Of a DNA stretch of 16,322 nt, positions 1 to 7,647 are shown one piece after another (positions within the stretch are counted from its first letter, which is position 1; each line of letters opens with the position of its first letter). Location: contig JAGZDD010000083.1 in the NCBI GenBank assembly GCA_018369015.1, positions 1 to 16,322 on the forward strand. The letters run 5' to 3'. The stretch comes from Clostridiales bacterium (GTDB lineage Bacteria; Bacillota; Clostridia; Lachnospirales; Lachnospiraceae). A program made the position numbers and the translations under genes. The notes beneath the pieces were generated by a model. It was not told the DNA's origin and made no database searches. It was given only the letters and a program-made list of their open reading frames with translations.

Positions 1-2
1 AA

Positions 3-254
3 CTCCCACCGGATATCTGTATATTTTCCAAGATTCTTTATCTCATAAAATGTTTCACCATCCAGCGAAAAAGATACATCATCTGAGGTAAAGCTTTCAC
101 CATCGACAATAATATCATAGCCATCTAAAAGGCTCAGCCATATTCCTCTGTAATAGCTGATACGCACCCGAACCTGAAAGCCCGTAATCTCCCCATTTTC
201 ATAGATATTTTTAAACCCCTGTTCACAAATAATACTATTACCAAATTCCGGCAT
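3..254 (-). CDS. C-glycoside deglycosidase beta-subunit-like protein (DUF6379), 5' part only
   Basis: The first 84 codons are visible; the gene runs off the left edge. The product starts MPEFGNSIICEQGFKNIYEN and aligns closely with residues about 345-425 of the protein at 3105-4559: both share GFKN-YENG--TGF-V, then YYRG--LSL, VDG and DGE-F. That pattern matches the small beta subunit of C-glycoside deglycosidases (DgpB/DfgB/CarB type, DUF6379), which pairs with a TIM-barrel alpha subunit to split the C-C bond of 3-oxo-C-glucosides. The start is supported by AAGGAGG at 262-268, seven bases upstream of ATG. A TATAAT box lies at 286-291, and the upstream regulator ends in a terminator, so the gene probably has its own promoter. 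A catalytic partner would be expected further left. The family call rests on similarity to the internal paralogue and on recall of the family; the substrate is unknown. Confidence 0.8.
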   Translation of the reverse strand, partial: MPEFGNSIICEQGFKNIYENGEITGFQVRVRISYYRGIWLSLLDGYDIIVDGESFTSDDVSFSLDGETFYEIKNLGKYTDIRWE

Positions 255-285
255 GTCCTCTCCTCCTTGTTTTATTGTTACTTTT

Positions 286-336
286 ATTATAATGTCTTAG
301 GAAATTTTTTCTTTACCCAGGAATGACTTTTTACTC
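286..336 (-). promoter_or_regulatory. Candidate promoter and upstream motif of the DUF6379 gene
   Basis: A perfect TATAAT -10 hexamer (minus strand, 286-291) lies about 32 bases upstream of the ATG, with no convincing -35 box at 17-18 bases. Just upstream, at 323-336, is a 14-base string (ATGACTTTTTACTC on the plus strand) that recurs exactly at 7554-7567, upstream of the flavoprotein operon. Its placement around -44 to -57 from the inferred start would suit an AraC-type activator compensating for a missing -35. The binding role is inferred. Confidence 0.45.
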
Positions 337-383
337 ACAGATTTGTTGACCTTCAAAAAACCAATACCTTGAACAATGTCAAA

Positions 384-393
384 GAAGCGCTTC
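384..393. repeat. GAAGCGCTTC palindrome
   Basis: A perfect 10-bp palindrome lies between the terminator of the upstream regulator gene and the DUF6379 promoter, about 130 bases from that gene's start. It could be an operator, but a 10-bp palindrome can also occur by chance and no second copy was seen. Confidence 0.25.
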
Positions 394-405
394 AAATATT
401 GCACC

Positions 406-433
406 AAAAAAGGTGCTTTTTAATGCACCTTTT
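406..433 (-). terminator. Rho-independent terminator overlapping the stop of the AraC-GH39 gene
   Basis: Nine-base arms AAAAGGTGC (408-416) and GCACCTTTT (425-433) flank an 8-base loop. On the minus strand the stem is followed by a run of T (through 406). The TAA stop of the regulator (420-422) sits in the loop, so termination occurs immediately after translation ends and the DUF6379 gene downstream must be started separately. Confidence 0.75.
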
Positions 434-2840
434 CGATTTCATAATATAAAAAATTATTTGCTTCGATATCTTCCTCCACAACCAATATCTGATCCTCCTT
501 GACCCATCGCTCACATATATCCATTGCAGGCATACATGTCTGCTGCAAATGCCATATTTCTGTATGTTTAAGGCCTATCCCCGTATAATTGCCCATAGAC
601 CACTCCAAAATATCACCGTGTTTTTTATCGATCTTAAGCCTCTTAAGACGATACTTTCCTTCTGCCATACGGCAAAGGTTTAATCTACAGTGAATCGTTA
701 TATCGTCCTCAAAAACATTATGTATATCTACTTCCTTTTCCGCCTTCATAAACGCTCTGTGGTTAAGCTCTCTCAAATTATACATGACAAGCCCGAACAC
801 TCCATTCCCATCTGTCGTTAAAAGATAATTTGATCCAGATAAAATAATCATTGGTTTTAAAATAGATAAAAAATAGAGCGCAAAGAAAACCGGCTTACGA
901 ATCCCGTCTTTTGTCGCAAGACCGCTGCCTCCATATAAAATATGATGGGAGTTCCAGCCTTCCGAATAAATATCTGATAAAATCCAGTAACCAGCGGCAG
1001 CGATCAGTTCCGCAACATCACTCATATTTTTTAATACATAAGCACCTTTAAAACGGGAATCATTCAAAACATTACGGTTATCAATCGTAAAGCTGTATTC
1101 CGTCAGCCATATTGGCAAATGCCCCCAGCCCATTGAATTAAGAATATTTTTCAACGTACACACCGAATTTAACATAAAGTTTCCATTGACCTGCCACTCA
1201 CGGTTTGAAGCTTCCCCGTCCTCCAGAATCTTGTAAGGATAAGAAACCATAGTTATAAAATCAAACAAGACACCTTGTTCCTTATAAATTTGTAATTGCT
1301 CCGCTAATGCCTTGCTTCCCCATAAAGGATTAAACTCGGCCCCGCCAATACAGGCTTCGGGAAATGTACTGCGTAACTGCTTATACATCTCCACTGATAA
1401 GATTTCGCAGCCGTCTTTATAGAAAAATCCAGGCAGAGTATAGCAGCTATCGGGATGCCAAATTTCAAAGCGCCAGGAACTAAGTTCCTGCTGCCCGTAT
1501 CTCACTAATAAGTGTTTAAGCATAATATTGAATACTTTAAGCAATTCATTCATAGAAGAAAAAGAAAATAAATTACTTATATCGCTCCAGGTTTTATGTT
1601 CCTCTGCTTTATAGCCCGATTTTGCCCGTTTATAACCAAGCTGAAATAAAGGTTTAAGGTGATTTTGAAGCAAAAAATCCAATCCATCATCAAGATAGCC
1701 AAAATCATAGTCTCCCATATCATCGGAAATATATCGTCCAAGCTGCATCGAATCACTGAGAACATTCCAAAAACGGACATAAACAAACATCAATCCACTA
1801 TTTAAACGAAGCAGTTCAGAACGTATTCTGTAATCCCTAAGGCAAGACATTTCACCTACATTAAGAACCATTTTCCAGGGAAGCTTATACGGCCTAAATC
1901 CTCTTACATCCGCCTCTGCCGATATGTTTTGCGTATCAGCATCAGGCAGGGAAGATATTTCTTTCTTAATATACCGTTTTAAACCTGACTGCAGCTTCTC
2001 TTCATCCTTTGAAAATTTTCCTTCTGTATTTTTAACCTGAGGTGTCCTGCGCAGCTTATAATCCGACGGAGCCATATGATACATGTTACGGAAATATTTA
2101 TTAAAGGTCGCCATATTAGAAAAACCATTATCAAGTGCAATCCTGGTAATTGATTTTGAAGAGTACAATAAATCTTCAACTGCATAATGAAGCTTAACAG
2201 AAATAACATATTCCCCAAAATTAACTCCAAACGTCTTTTTAAAAAAGCGGGATAAATAAGCATCTGTCAAATACAGATTTTCCGCCAGTTTACTTAATGT
2301 AATTTCTTTATTATAGTTTTCTTGTATATAAGATAATATTTGCTGGGTACGCTCATCATTTTTGGTGATCTTCTGCCGATAACGAACATCATCACCTGTA
2401 ATTAAATAATTTTTCACAAGGCAATGTAAAAGCTCATAAACTTTACCCTGATAATATAAATCCGGTACAGGATTATTCACGCAATGTTTTACAATGGATT
2501 TTAAGATCATTTTCAGCTCTTCAAAATCCATCTGCCAATCAGATACGGAGTTGCACCATATCAAAAACAATGGATGATCTACAACATTTTCAATAACCAT
2601 ATGCGAAAACAAAATCCGGCAAAGAATACTTTCACCCTGGTCTGTAACAATACTATGGCGCACTCCGCTGTTGACAACAATAATATCATTTTTCTTCATC
2701 TGCCATACATCTGATTCTGTTTTTACTTTTATACTGCCTTCCAGACAAAATAGCAGTTCCAGCTCTTCATGGAAATGCATAGCTTCAAATTGGGCAAGCT
2801 CCATCCGCGCCCATGGAATTAATTTTTCATTCATCTGCAT
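420..2840 (-). CDS. AraC-family regulator fused to a GH39-like (beta-xylosidase-type) domain, degenerate active site
   Basis: This 806-residue protein has three parts. An N-terminal cupin-like sensor spans about 12-75 (HFHEELELLFCLEG). A two-helix-turn-helix AraC DNA-binding domain spans about 165-265 (SKLAENLYLTDAYLSRFFKK, then DNGFSNMATFNKYFR). A GH39-type TIM barrel spans about 320-665, followed by a C-terminal beta region. GH39 landmarks are YVRFW at about 354-358, FEIW at 458-461 and the nucleophile-type LTEYS around Glu581. The usual WNEP acid/base motif reads WHPD here, so the catalytic acid/base Glu is missing and the domain probably binds rather than hydrolyses sugar. The ATG at 2838-2840 is preceded by GGTGG seven bases upstream. 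The likely role is a ligand-responsive activator of the neighbouring CGD-like and transporter genes. It is a paralogue of the protein at 7648-10101. Confidence 0.9.
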   Translation of the reverse strand: MQMNEKLIPWARMELAQFEAMHFHEELELLFCLEGSIKVKTESDVWQMKKNDIIVVNSGVRHSIVTDQGESILCRILFSHMVIENVVDHPLFLIWCNSVSDWQMDFEELKMILKSIVKHCVNNPVPDLYYQGKVYELLHCLVKNYLITGDDVRYRQKITKNDERTQQILSYIQENYNKEITLSKLAENLYLTDAYLSRFFKKTFGVNFGEYVISVKLHYAVEDLLYSSKSITRIALDNGFSNMATFNKYFRNMYHMAPSDYKLRRTPQVKNTEGKFSKDEEKLQSGLKRYIKKEISSLPDADTQNISAEADVRGFRPYKLPWKMVLNVGEMSCLRDYRIRSELLRLNSGLMFVYVRFWNVLSDSMQLGRYISDDMGDYDFGYLDDGLDFLLQNHLKPLFQLGYKRAKSGYKAEEHKTWSDISNLFSFSSMNELLKVFNIMLKHLLVRYGQQELSSWRFEIWHPDSCYTLPGFFYKDGCEILSVEMYKQLRSTFPEACIGGAEFNPLWGSKALAEQLQIYKEQGVLFDFITMVSYPYKILEDGEASNREWQVNGNFMLNSVCTLKNILNSMGWGHLPIWLTEYSFTIDNRNVLNDSRFKGAYVLKNMSDVAELIAAAGYWILSDIYSEGWNSHHILYGGSGLATKDGIRKPVFFALYFLSILKPMIILSGSNYLLTTDGNGVFGLVMYNLRELNHRAFMKAEKEVDIHNVFEDDITIHCRLNLCRMAEGKYRLKRLKIDKKHGDILEWSMGNYTGIGLKHTEIWHLQQTCMPAMDICERWVKEDQILVVEEDIEANNFLYYEIEKVH

Positions 2841-2872
2841 GTTTATACCACCAATACACTATTATTATGCTT

Positions 2873-2909
2873 ATTATAGAGCAGTTTTTAGCCATATGCA
2901 AATGCATAT
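2873..2909 (-). promoter_or_regulatory. Candidate promoter with overlapping palindrome, AraC-GH39 gene
   Basis: On the minus strand TATAAT (2873-2878) lies 17 bases from TTGCAT (2896-2901), a weak -35. The -35 is covered by a perfect palindrome, ATATGCA-AA-TGCATAT (2894-2909). A symmetric site on the -35 suggests repression or autoregulation of this regulator gene. The promoter elements are seen; the operator role is inferred. Confidence 0.45.
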
Positions 2910-3009
2910 ATTAAAAGTTTTATTTCCGCAATCCCCAAACCGACAAACATAGCTGCATACCGATTTCGCAATATTATATGTCAGGCTTCACACCTAACTC
3001 CCGGCAAAG

Positions 3010-3046
3010 GAAAATGCAGCCGCCCATAGAAAGCCGCTGCATTTTC
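3010..3046 (-). terminator. Hairpin terminator downstream of the CGD fusion gene
   Basis: Eleven-base perfect arms GAAAATGCAGC (3010-3020) and GCTGCATTTTC (3036-3046) flank a 15-base loop. The minus-strand transcript ends TTTTCCTTT, an interrupted U tract. The hairpin lies about 60 bases past the stop of the gene at 3105-4559 and before the regulator promoter, so it probably ends the MFS plus CGD-fusion transcript. Confidence 0.65.
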
Positions 3047-3104
3047 ACGCAATTACATTATACTTTTTTAAATTTGAATCCCTACGGGCTTTTAAGCTAA
3101 GCGC

Positions 3105-4559
3105 TTAAGCTTCCAATATAAGTGTCTGAGCAGGAGGCATATGCACAGACTCTGTGTTCTGATATACCGCAATACCTTCACGCATATAATAAGCTCTAAT
3201 CGTCACTAATGCAGATACTTTATGAGCCTTTCCTGGCTTAAGCCCTCCTGGTTCATCAATAATAATAACCGCAGGATAACCTTTGTTCCAGTAATGCAGA
3301 GTAACATCACACATATCTGCAAAGCGAAAGATTTCCCCGTCAACAGCAACACGCATACGATCCGGGCCGTAGAGCTTTCCATCCACCTCAACATAGCAGG
3401 ATTCAAAAAGACTTAATGGCACCCCTCGGTAATACCAACTATCAACCTGAACCTCAAATCCTGTACATTGTCCATTCTCATAATGATTTTTAAACCCATA
3501 AGGCAGCAAAGCCTGTACAGGCCCTCCAAACCCTCGGTTGTCTACTGGTCTGACATCCGGCCATTCTGGGTAGTTTGCTTCCGGATATTTTCCAAGGTAT
3601 TTGTCCAGCATTTTCTGGTAACGTCTAAACGGTTCAAATGTATCGCCTTCAATGGGATCGCCTTCATATTCAGCAGAAATATAGCCGTCATATCCTCCTT
3701 CAAGTAAAACCTTTAGTATTCCCGGATAATCAATCGTTGCCTCTTCACAATCTTCTGTCATTTCATAAAACTTTCCGTGGCAATGGATAATATAAGGCAT
3801 GTGCTCCCGCAAAATTTCAGGCGAATAATATTCCGTCCGGCGTACATTGGAAAAGAAGCTTTGTTCAGCCTCATTTTGGGCATATTTTATGTGTTCATTA
3901 CAAAAATCCCGAAACTGTTCATTATCTACAGTTATATAAAGCTTTTCTGTTTCTTTAACAAGCTTTTCATCAACGCCATTAAGAACCGCACGCTCAAGCT
4001 GCCTTTTACTAATTTTTTTACAAAACATGCTCATATCCGGAACAATCCCCAAATACTTAGAGCCGGTCTGCCGGATGACTTCAATAACCTTCTGTACCTG
4101 CGGCAGGCAAAATGATGACGAACCGCTGTGAATTTCCAGCCCCATCTTAATTCCCAGTTTTTCCAATATCGGAACGGACTGCCTAAAAATTTCCGGATCG
4201 ACCTGGCCGCCCACACGCATAATTGGACAATGAATTGCTTTAGCAAATTGAGCATGTCTTTTTACAATATCCACACCTTCACGCACTGTAAGATTACGGT
4301 GCGCATAAAGTGTCTTGTCAACAAAAAAATCATGGGCGATTGTTTTTGTGCCGTACTTCCACATTAATTCTTCCCACGAAGCTAAATCTTCTGGAAGAAC
4401 TTCCGGGCAGTACCTAAAATAAAGCTGCCCTAACAATTCAAGGCCGTTGCAGCCCATTTTAACCGCAGCCCGTATACAATCTTCCCAGGTCAAAGTTCCT
4501 GTATCAACCTGATGATACCAGCTATAAATTGTAATCCCCCGCTTAATATTGTGTTCCAT
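3105..4559 (-). CDS. TIM-barrel sugar isomerase/epimerase-like protein fused to a CGD beta (DUF6379) domain
   Basis: This 484-residue protein joins two modules. Residues about 7-325 form a xylose-isomerase-like/AP-endonuclease-2 TIM barrel, with candidate divalent-metal ligands Glu142 (GLEIHSG), Asp175 (IVPDMS), His261 or His259 (HCHGK) and Glu297 (SAEYEG). Residues about 343-484 match the beta subunit of C-glycoside deglycosidases and the separate protein at 3-254 (GFKNHYENG, YYRG, VDG, DGEIF). Known CGDs (DgpBC, DfgAB, CarBC) are complexes of separate alpha and beta chains that cleave 3-oxo-C-glycosides. Here one polypeptide carries both, suggesting a single-chain CGD-like lyase or isomerase. 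There is no signal peptide, so it is cytoplasmic. RBS GGGGAGG (4565-4571) is five bases from ATG. Only 24 bases separate it from the MFS gene, so the two are co-transcribed. Substrate and actual C-C cleavage are inferred. Confidence 0.85.
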   Translation of the reverse strand: MEHNIKRGITIYSWYHQVDTGTLTWEDCIRAAVKMGCNGLELLGQLYFRYCPEVLPEDLASWEELMWKYGTKTIAHDFFVDKTLYAHRNLTVREGVDIVKRHAQFAKAIHCPIMRVGGQVDPEIFRQSVPILEKLGIKMGLEIHSGSSSFCLPQVQKVIEVIRQTGSKYLGIVPDMSMFCKKISKRQLERAVLNGVDEKLVKETEKLYITVDNEQFRDFCNEHIKYAQNEAEQSFFSNVRRTEYYSPEILREHMPYIIHCHGKFYEMTEDCEEATIDYPGILKVLLEGGYDGYISAEYEGDPIEGDTFEPFRRYQKMLDKYLGKYPEANYPEWPDVRPVDNRGFGGPVQALLPYGFKNHYENGQCTGFEVQVDSWYYRGVPLSLFESCYVEVDGKLYGPDRMRVAVDGEIFRFADMCDVTLHYWNKGYPAVIIIDEPGGLKPGKAHKVSALVTIRAYYMREGIAVYQNTESVHMPPAQTLILEA

Positions 4560-4583
4560 AAAAACCTCCCCTGTAACTATACA

Positions 4584-5813
4584 TTATATTTCTAAAGTTC
4601 TTCCGGCATTTTGAGGCCTTTGTAAGGCAAAAACAACCAGAGAAAACATTAGAGCTATACCTGATACTAATGCGGCAATACTAAAAATAAACGAAAAGCT
4701 TAAATGGTCAATCATCATGCCCCACAACACAGATCCGGCCATAAATGCAATATCCACGGGAAGAAAAAAGGTAGACGTTGCAATACTTGTGCGCTCTTTT
4801 CTTACACCCCTTACCGCCTGAGCATTCAAAGCCGGTTCTGACATACCTGTTCCAAGGCCATAAAGAATACCGGCCGCATAATACCCCCAGGGAATACGGC
4901 TGCAAAAAACAAGTAAAATAAATCCGCCCATTAACATTAATATCCCCGGAACTACCGCAGCAAGAACTCCAATGGAATCATAAAGCTTACCGGAAACAAT
5001 CCGAGCGGCCACCATAGCAATCGCAGAAAAGGTAAAGAAAAGGCCCGGATTCGCAATACCGCTTTGTGTCGCGTATAAGGTTAAGTACATTGTCACAAGC
5101 GTTCCTACAAACATAATGAAGAAATTAATGACAGAAGCCGGCAAGGCCCTTTTCTCTATGTATTTCCATACACCTTGCTCAGAACTGATTTTATTATTTT
5201 GTAACGGCATTTCCATATCTGGTGTCTGTTCTCTCATCCTTTTTTCATAATTTAAAAATAAACATGTAATGGCCAATGAAATTGCCCCGATGGCTCCGGC
5301 TCCAGCCATAACTGAAAAAAAGCCGCCTTTCATCTGAAATAAAAACAGAGCAATGGAAGGGCCACAAGCCTGCGGAAGAAAGGTCGCCAGGCTGTAATAT
5401 CCAAGCCCCTCTCCAACACGGCTCTTTGGAATTACATCAATCACTGCGATGGAAACGGCCGTACTTGCCATAGAATAGCCAAACATTTGAAAAATCCTAA
5501 AAATATAAATAAGAGGCATGTTTGACGTACTGCCAAGCAGCACAGACATAATACCAAAACATCCGATACCGGCCATAATCAGCTTTTTTCTACCAGATCT
5601 TTCACAAAGCTTTCCTCCAAAAAAGCGGTAAATCGAAGCGGAGATAGCGCCTATAGATATAATTGTTCCAGAAACGGACGCCCCGTAATCCAGTTCGTTC
5701 ATATGCAGGGCAATTGTAGAATTAAACATCTGCATCATTGCCGAAACAGTCAGATTGACAAATATTATAATAAAAAAATAAATATTAAAGAGCCTTTCCT
5801 TTTTCTTCTCCAT
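4584..5813 (-). CDS. Major facilitator superfamily (MFS) transporter
   Basis: This 409-residue, highly hydrophobic protein has the size and helix pattern of a 12-span MFS carrier. The first span begins after a short basic start (MEKKKERLFN). The loop 2-3 signature is visible as GGKLCERSGRKKL (about 66-78). A charged central loop (about 190-215, NYEKRMREQTPDMEMP) separates two six-helix halves. It sits in the inner membrane and by context probably imports the glycoside or exports the aglycone handled by the downstream CGD fusion, with which it shares a transcript. An AGGGGAG site lies about 11 bases before the ATG. It could equally be a drug-efflux type carrier, since sequence alone does not fix the substrate. 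No convincing -35/-10 pair was seen upstream (5814-5970), which fits a promoter that depends on an activator. Confidence 0.85.
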   Translation of the reverse strand: MEKKKERLFNIYFFIIIFVNLTVSAMMQMFNSTIALHMNELDYGASVSGTIISIGAISASIYRFFGGKLCERSGRKKLIMAGIGCFGIMSVLLGSTSNMPLIYIFRIFQMFGYSMASTAVSIAVIDVIPKSRVGEGLGYYSLATFLPQACGPSIALFLFQMKGGFFSVMAGAGAIGAISLAITCLFLNYEKRMREQTPDMEMPLQNNKISSEQGVWKYIEKRALPASVINFFIMFVGTLVTMYLTLYATQSGIANPGLFFTFSAIAMVAARIVSGKLYDSIGVLAAVVPGILMLMGGFILLVFCSRIPWGYYAAGILYGLGTGMSEPALNAQAVRGVRKERTSIATSTFFLPVDIAFMAGSVLWGMMIDHLSFSFIFSIAALVSGIALMFSLVVFALQRPQNAGRTLEI

Positions 5814-5970
5814 TTTCCCATCTTCTCCCCTGTAGATCTATTTTTTATTACTCATAGTCTAATACTTTTCGGATATTAATGCTTTCTTTACATTTGCCTC
5901 TTTTTTTAGCATACATTTGACATTGAATTTAGGGAGAGAAAAATGACAACAAGAAACTATCGTTTTTTTT

Positions 5971-6009
5971 GACAAAAATACCACAGAATATTTCTATCCT
6001 GTGGTATTT
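5971..6009 (-). terminator. Rho-independent terminator of the flavoprotein/SnoaL operon
   Basis: Eleven-base perfect arms AAATACCACAG (5976-5986) and CTGTGGTATTT (5999-6009) carry a smaller inner stem. The minus-strand transcript ends in a T run from 5978 to 5974. It lies about 70 bases beyond the SnoaL-like stop and separates that operon from the MFS operon. Confidence 0.8.
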
Positions 6010-6076
6010 GGCACTCGCAAAATATTCAATTTTATTCCAGGTCACGCACTCCCGCTTGCACTGTCATAAAAAACAA

Positions 6077-6412
6077 TCAGCAAGGCTGCAAAACATCCCA
6101 GTGTTCAGCCAACATTCCATCCTCAAGACGGTAAATATCCACAACACGGCATTTTGTCCTGCCTTCCGGGTCAACATTTTTAAGATAAACAACTACTTTG
6201 TCATCCTCTGCAATCATCTGCTGAATTTCCAGATGAAAAGTTGGCTCCACCTTAAATTTTTGCGCAAAGCCTTCCATTAACCCGGCACGGCCCTGAGTTA
6301 CCCCTGGGTTATGCTGAATATAATCCTCTTTAACATATTTTAATGCGGCATTGACATCGTGGTCATTGAAAAATTCTTTATACATTGCCGCTACGACTTC
6401 TTTGTTTGTCAT
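6077..6412 (-). CDS. SnoaL-like / NTF2-fold small protein
   Basis: This 111-residue protein is of the SnoaL-like NTF2-fold type. It shows the typical YIQHNPGVTQGRAG segment (31-44) and a closing DIYRLEDGMLAEHWDVLQ (about 92-109), close to the group annotated as predicted SnoaL-like aldol-condensation enzymes (COG4922 type). Such proteins form small cone-shaped binding pockets and may act as isomerases, cyclases or binding proteins. No specific reaction can be read here. The start chosen is ATG 6410-6412, with AAGGAG (6422-6427) nine bases upstream; an in-frame ATG 36 bases earlier would contain that site and is less likely. It lies 57 bases after the flavoprotein gene, in the same transcript, and ends at a strong terminator. 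Its place between the regulators suggests a role in glycoside or aglycone processing, which is inference. Confidence 0.8.
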   Translation of the reverse strand: MTNKEVVAAMYKEFFNDHDVNAALKYVKEDYIQHNPGVTQGRAGLMEGFAQKFKVEPTFHLEIQQMIAEDDKVVVYLKNVDPEGRTKCRVVDIYRLEDGMLAEHWDVLQPC

Positions 6413-6469
6413 TTTAATACACTCCTTAAGAACAAATAGCATAGCCATTTGGCCTGCTAAGCAGTATCA

Positions 6470-7438
6470 TCAGTCTTTATAATCAGGCTTATAATCGAAA
6501 TACGGTTTCAAAAGATCTCCCATATCGTCCTTATGAATCTCAAGGTTTTTCATAATATAGGTCATCATATCCTTAAGTTCATAATGATGTTCATAAAGGC
6601 CCGTAATTGTATTTCTTGCGCGTTTTTTCTCAGCGTCACTGAAAGTCACCTTAATCTGGCCGTCAACAATTTCAAGCTTGCCATATGTACCACAAAGAGG
6701 ACATTCAACTTCTGTTCCTTTGCCAAGCGTATAGGACAGAAGCTTGTTATGACATACCGGGCAGATGCCTTCCTCGCCATACCACTCAACATCATCATAT
6801 TCTTTGCCGACAGATTCTGCGAGATGCTTGCCAAGGCCGGCAACCTTTTCCATAAATTCCGGATGAAATACTGGATTCGTCATACGCCCCATATCGTAAG
6901 CATCAATCTGACCTACTGTCTTCATTGCAGTAGACATACCGAACATATACATATTCGGAAGGCCCATAGATACCCAGTTTGGTGTGTGGGCGCCGCCAAC
7001 AGAAATATATGCGACATATTTCTTTCTGAAAAGACGCTCGTCTAACAATTCATCGCCGCTCTTGCCCTCAGCCATACGCTTTTCCTGCTCAACGGTTGCA
7101 GAAGAAAGGTCATGGGCTGCGCCAAAACGGTCGATAAAGTTTTTAAGCTGTCCGCTTGGTGCAAGAGAGTACACCGGAGCTGCCAGGATAATACCATCCG
7201 CATCAAGAATCGCATTTTCCAGTGTCAAATAATCATCCTTTAAAATACATTTAATCTGTCCGCCCTTATCGCGGGATGCTGAACATGCGCCGCAGCCACG
7301 GCAATGCGTAATATTCATGTTCATCGTATTCATAAATTTCACATCAGCGCCGGCCTTCTCGGCAGCCATTAACGCCTGTTTTGCCAGAATGTCACAGTTT
7401 TTGTTTTTGCGACCCATAGAAATAGCCAAAATTTTCAT
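6470..7438 (-). CDS. Flavodoxin-fold NAD(P)H-dependent FMN reductase with two four-cysteine motifs
   Basis: This 322-residue protein begins MKILAISMGRKNKNCDILAK, the phosphate-binding loop of the NADPH-dependent FMN reductase/iron-sulfur flavoprotein family, and has the second FMN loop APVYSLAPSGQLKNFIDR (about 87-104). A first Cys set, C46-C49-C52 and C64 (CX2CX2CX11C), sits where iron-sulfur flavoproteins bind a 4Fe-4S cluster. A second pair, CPVC (226-229) and CPLC (246-249), forms a rubredoxin- or zinc-ribbon-like knuckle rarely present in the plain family. The likely role is cytoplasmic electron transfer or reduction of a quinone-like or aromatic substrate, perhaps the released aglycone. 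The start is ATG 7436-7438 with GGAGG at 7449-7453; a longer in-frame start would span the ribosome site. It is first in a two-gene operon. Substrate unknown. Confidence 0.85.
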   Translation of the reverse strand: MKILAISMGRKNKNCDILAKQALMAAEKAGADVKFMNTMNMNITHCRGCGACSASRDKGGQIKCILKDDYLTLENAILDADGIILAAPVYSLAPSGQLKNFIDRFGAAHDLSSATVEQEKRMAEGKSGDELLDERLFRKKYVAYISVGGAHTPNWVSMGLPNMYMFGMSTAMKTVGQIDAYDMGRMTNPVFHPEFMEKVAGLGKHLAESVGKEYDDVEWYGEEGICPVCHNKLLSYTLGKGTEVECPLCGTYGKLEIVDGQIKVTFSDAEKKRARNTITGLYEHHYELKDMMTYIMKNLEIHKDDMGDLLKPYFDYKPDYKD

Positions 7439-7466
7439 TTCAAAAAAACCTCCGTATAATAATGTC

Positions 7467-7490
7467 TGGTTCAAAAACTATTTTGAACCA
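7467..7490. promoter_or_regulatory. Candidate operator: TGGTTCAAAA-N4-TTTTGAACCA
   Basis: A perfect 10-bp inverted repeat with a 4-base spacer lies 29-52 bases upstream of the flavoprotein start, just downstream of a TATAAT at 7503-7508. It has no T tract and lies between promoter and RBS, so a dimeric repressor site fits better than a terminator. Neither encoded AraC protein is expected to use such a symmetric site; the cognate regulator is unknown. Confidence 0.5.
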
Positions 7491-7502
7491 ATGCTGTCTT
7501 TA

Positions 7503-7567
7503 ATTATAGAAAAAATAGCAAAAAATAGCTTTGGCATTTTAATGAATATCACGATGACTTTTTACTC
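7503..7567 (-). promoter_or_regulatory. Candidate promoter region of the flavoprotein/SnoaL operon
   Basis: TATAAT occurs on the minus strand at 7503-7508 with no clear -35 box. The 14-base string at 7554-7567 is identical to the one at 323-336, upstream of the DUF6379 gene. A shared site in two promoters of one locus suggests common control by one of the AraC-type proteins; this is inference from two copies. Confidence 0.4.
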
Positions 7568-7647
7568 TAAACGTTAAAACTTAATTTTTTTAGTTTTTCC
7601 AAGAGACAAAAATACTATGTGAAATTTTGTCATCACGTTTTTGGAGC

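Noticed and set aside
5971..5981. GACAAAAATAC shared with 7605-7615 as a possible regulatory motif
   Set aside because: Both copies are the T-rich tails of minus-strand hairpins after gene ends, so shared terminator composition explains them.
6533..7045. 170-codon plus-strand open frame
   Set aside because: Antisense to the flavoprotein gene, whose motifs are unambiguous.
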